NCBI RefSeq assembly: GCF_016861605.1
Contig: NZ_BOLM01000007.1
Coordinates: 115,546 to 179,545 of the forward strand
DNA length: 64,000 bases
From: Levilactobacillus wangkuiensis
Lineage (GTDB): Bacteria; Bacillota; Bacilli; Lactobacillales; Lactobacillaceae
Reading direction: 5' to 3'
Positions 62,403 to 64,000 of the stretch are shown here, piece after piece (the first letter of the stretch is position 1; every line of letters begins with the position of its first letter). The notes beneath the pieces are model-generated. The model saw only the letters and a list, made by a program, of their open reading frames with translations, was not told where the DNA came from and ran no database searches. The translations under genes were made by a program, and so were the position numbers.

Positions 62403-63313
62403 TTTGGGGCCGCTACCTTATCAGACGTAACGAACTCGATACCTTTCGTCTTAGTCTTGAGTAACAACACATCATCGTAAGATTGTTCGTAGTACAGGTA
62501 GTTACCACTGTTAGCGGCACTAGGTGCGTCAAACCCAACAAAGCTGTACTTTTGTGGGGCAATCTGAACACCGTTGTAGATTAAGAACATCTCGATTTGC
62601 TTAGCGTCATCCACTGCCTTAGAGCCAACACTGAAGTCAAATGCCGTTTGCATTAAGTCTGATGGCACCACGACAATAGTCACATCATCAATGCTGTAGA
62701 CCGTACGTTGGACATTGTTAGGGTCCTTAAGACTAAGCTCGCGGTTCATAGCCTCGGCGCGCTTAAGAATTGCGTTGTTCTTAGGCGTCAGGTACAATAC
62801 CCGGTTGTTTTGCGGAATCCGTTGCTCATCGAAATTGACCATCATGTCATCGAAGGCCGTCAGGATGTTCTTTTCGTCCAGCGTGTCAGTGTGTAAACCG
62901 CCATCAGCCGCTGCTACCTTTTGCTGATAAAGCTTTGAGAACATTTCACGATCCATTTCAGGCATCTTTTCATCGAGGTTGAACTGCTTGGTGATATTTG
63001 CAATCGAAATCACCATGTTAGATTCATCTACGTCTGAAGGATCTACTAGTGTTGACCAGTAACGTTCATTGGTCAGTTCGTATGAATCCCAGTCGTTGGA
63101 ATAGTTGGCACTAGGTTGCGTAATTGTCCGGCGTTTCCGATCTCGGCGCCCTTCATCAATCTTTAAAACTGGTACTTTAATGTGCTTGGCACCATCGAAC
63201 TTGATAGTGCTGTTAGATGGGGAGTTCCACAGGTTGGCTGAGAATAGATGCCCATCATAGAATGCTTGCTGAATAGCCTGTTGGTAGGCGTCAGCGTAAT
63301 TAATTGTTGCCAT
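62396..63313 (-). CDS. Major capsid protein
   Basis: The product has 305 residues beginning MATINYADAYQQAIQQAFYD. HK97-like major capsid layout: FDGAKHIKVPVLKIDEGRRD early and LNELSLKD-type helices; ends VTSDKVAAPKA. It follows the scaffold by 19 bp. A minor longer form with a HeH domain is predicted (see 62271). Confidence 0.92.
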   Translation of the reverse strand: MATINYADAYQQAIQQAFYDGHLFSANLWNSPSNSTIKFDGAKHIKVPVLKIDEGRRDRKRRTITQPSANYSNDWDSYELTNERYWSTLVDPSDVDESNMVISIANITKQFNLDEKMPEMDREMFSKLYQQKVAAADGGLHTDTLDEKNILTAFDDMMVNFDEQRIPQNNRVLYLTPKNNAILKRAEAMNRELSLKDPNNVQRTVYSIDDVTIVVVPSDLMQTAFDFSVGSKAVDDAKQIEMFLIYNGVQIAPQKYSFVGFDAPSAANSGNYLYYEQSYDDVLLLKTKTKGIEFVTSDKVAAPKA

Positions 63314-63332
63314 AGATTATTCCTTCTTTCTT

Positions 63333-63872
63333 TTATTTAAATGCATCGACTAAGGTTTGAACTTGGTCAGAATCATCAGAACCATTGCCACCGGCCGGAT
63401 CATAGTTGACTTGCTTGCCGCCATCAAACAAATACCCATCTGACTTACGGAGGGCACTAAGCTGGTCATCTAAGCCTTCTAGCTTACCTTCGTCAGTGAG
63501 CTTGACCTTATCCATATCGAGCAAGCCTTCAATAGCCTTAGGGTTACGTACCTTAGCACCCGTCAGTGCAGTGCTAAGTGCCCCGTTCAACTTGGTTTGG
63601 CTCAATTGCTGGGTCAAAGTTTCAGTGTCTGTCTTGTACTTATCTTGGAGGTCGGTCAGCTGCTTAGAAAGGCCTTCATTGTCGCCCGCATCCTTCTTAA
63701 GTGACTTAATGTCCTTGTCACGGTCGGCAATCTGCGCCTTGAGGCTCTCAGTTTCAGTGGTTAGTTCTGTCAGTTGTGACTTTGAGGCTTCCACATCCTT
63801 GCCATGCTCAGCCATGATGGCGTTGATCTGTTCTTCTGATAATTCCAAGCCCTTTAAAAATTCTCGTTTCAT
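63333..63872 (-). CDS. Phage scaffold protein (minor structural GP20 type)
   Basis: The product has 179 residues from MKREFLKGLELSEEQINAIM; AGAGAGGG lies 9 bp upstream, so this ATG is preferred over an in-frame one 14 codons earlier. Residues 25-95 are coiled coil (KSQLTELTTETESLKAQIAD); the C-terminus is flexible and acidic. It guides capsid assembly and is then removed. Confidence 0.92.
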   Translation of the reverse strand: MKREFLKGLELSEEQINAIMAEHGKDVEASKSQLTELTTETESLKAQIADRDKDIKSLKKDAGDNEGLSKQLTDLQDKYKTDTETLTQQLSQTKLNGALSTALTGAKVRNPKAIEGLLDMDKVKLTDEGKLEGLDDQLSALRKSDGYLFDGGKQVNYDPAGGNGSDDSDQVQTLVDAFK

Positions 63873-63943
63873 TTCAAACATCCCTCTCTCGCTATTTTTA
63901 CGTGGGGCGGCCACATTCGAGGCAAAACAAAAATACTAAGCTT

Positions 63944-63984
63944 AGAGGCATAAGAGTTATCCGACGGGATGCTCTTATGCCTCT
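63944..63984 (-). terminator. Strong hairpin before the scaffold gene
   Basis: AGAGGCATAAGAG pairs perfectly with CTCTTATGCCTCT around a 15-base loop. On the minus strand it is followed within 15 bases by TATTTTTGTTTTG, so it may attenuate transcription from the portal region into the scaffold-capsid genes. Confidence 0.6.
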
Positions 63985-64000
63985 ATTACTTTATAGTGGT

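Noticed and set aside
1..64000. tRNA, rRNA, CRISPR arrays, insertion sequences with transposase.
   Set aside because: I looked for tRNA-like cloverleafs, evenly spaced direct repeats and transposase frames and saw none. The structured repeats are not CRISPR: copies are far apart and variable.

Overview
The window looks like the chromosome of a GC-rich member of the Lactobacillaceae. A heterofermentative Levilactobacillus-like species is my best guess from gene order and the gene set: dnaB-nrdR-coaE-mutM-polA, murC-sftA-ytpR-ytpP, PepV, a T-box leuS and an acetylated-intermediate lysine pathway. Genus and species are inference; no rRNA or other marker is present.

Positions 1-44.8 kb are host chromosome. 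From left to right they hold a replication/repair operon (dnaB, nrdR, coaE, mutM, polA); a BI-1 membrane protein and PnuC; murC, the soluble FtsK-type translocase SftA, YtpR and a thioredoxin; UspA, PepV and NAD(P)H-hydrate dehydratase; a degenerate pseudouridine synthase with the lipid II flippase MurJ; an RHH regulator with an ABC exporter; leuS behind a T-box; a PAP2 phosphatase with MnmM; a MazG-like protein; and a BcsA/IcaA-type glycosyltransferase locus whose EAL gene carries an in-frame stop. From 34.1 to 44.8 kb lie all genes needed to go from aspartate to meso-diaminopimelate and lysine: lysC and dapF on the plus strand; lysA, dapD, N-acetyl-DAP deacetylase, dapA and dapB behind a lysine riboswitch; and patA with asd.

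Scattered through the host intergenic regions are at least ten copies of a structured repeat of about 165-260 bp. Each copy has three hairpin arms, usually inside a long closing stem. Two subtypes, called A and B here, share the closing stem and arm motifs, and their stems change by compensating substitutions. None lies in the prophage. This is one of the two most interesting observations.

Positions from about 45 kb to the right edge are the late region of a contractile-tailed (PBSX/Mu-like tail) prophage, transcribed leftward: scaffold, major capsid, head-tail connectors, sheath, tube, tail assembly chaperones, tape measure, baseplate, tail fibre, four tandem paralogous tail-tip proteins, XkdX, holin-type proteins, amidase and a moron-like gene. 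Terminase, portal and integrase are not in the window. The module contains two -1 frameshift arrangements (tail chaperone A AAA AAC; capsid C CCA AAA into a start-codon-less HeH domain). Between the tail-tip paralogs are three tiny genes with G9, G8 and G10 tracts, in which nine Gs would give the full-length product whose stop overlaps the next start codon. This looks like a multi-switch phase-variation or slippage system for phage host-binding proteins.
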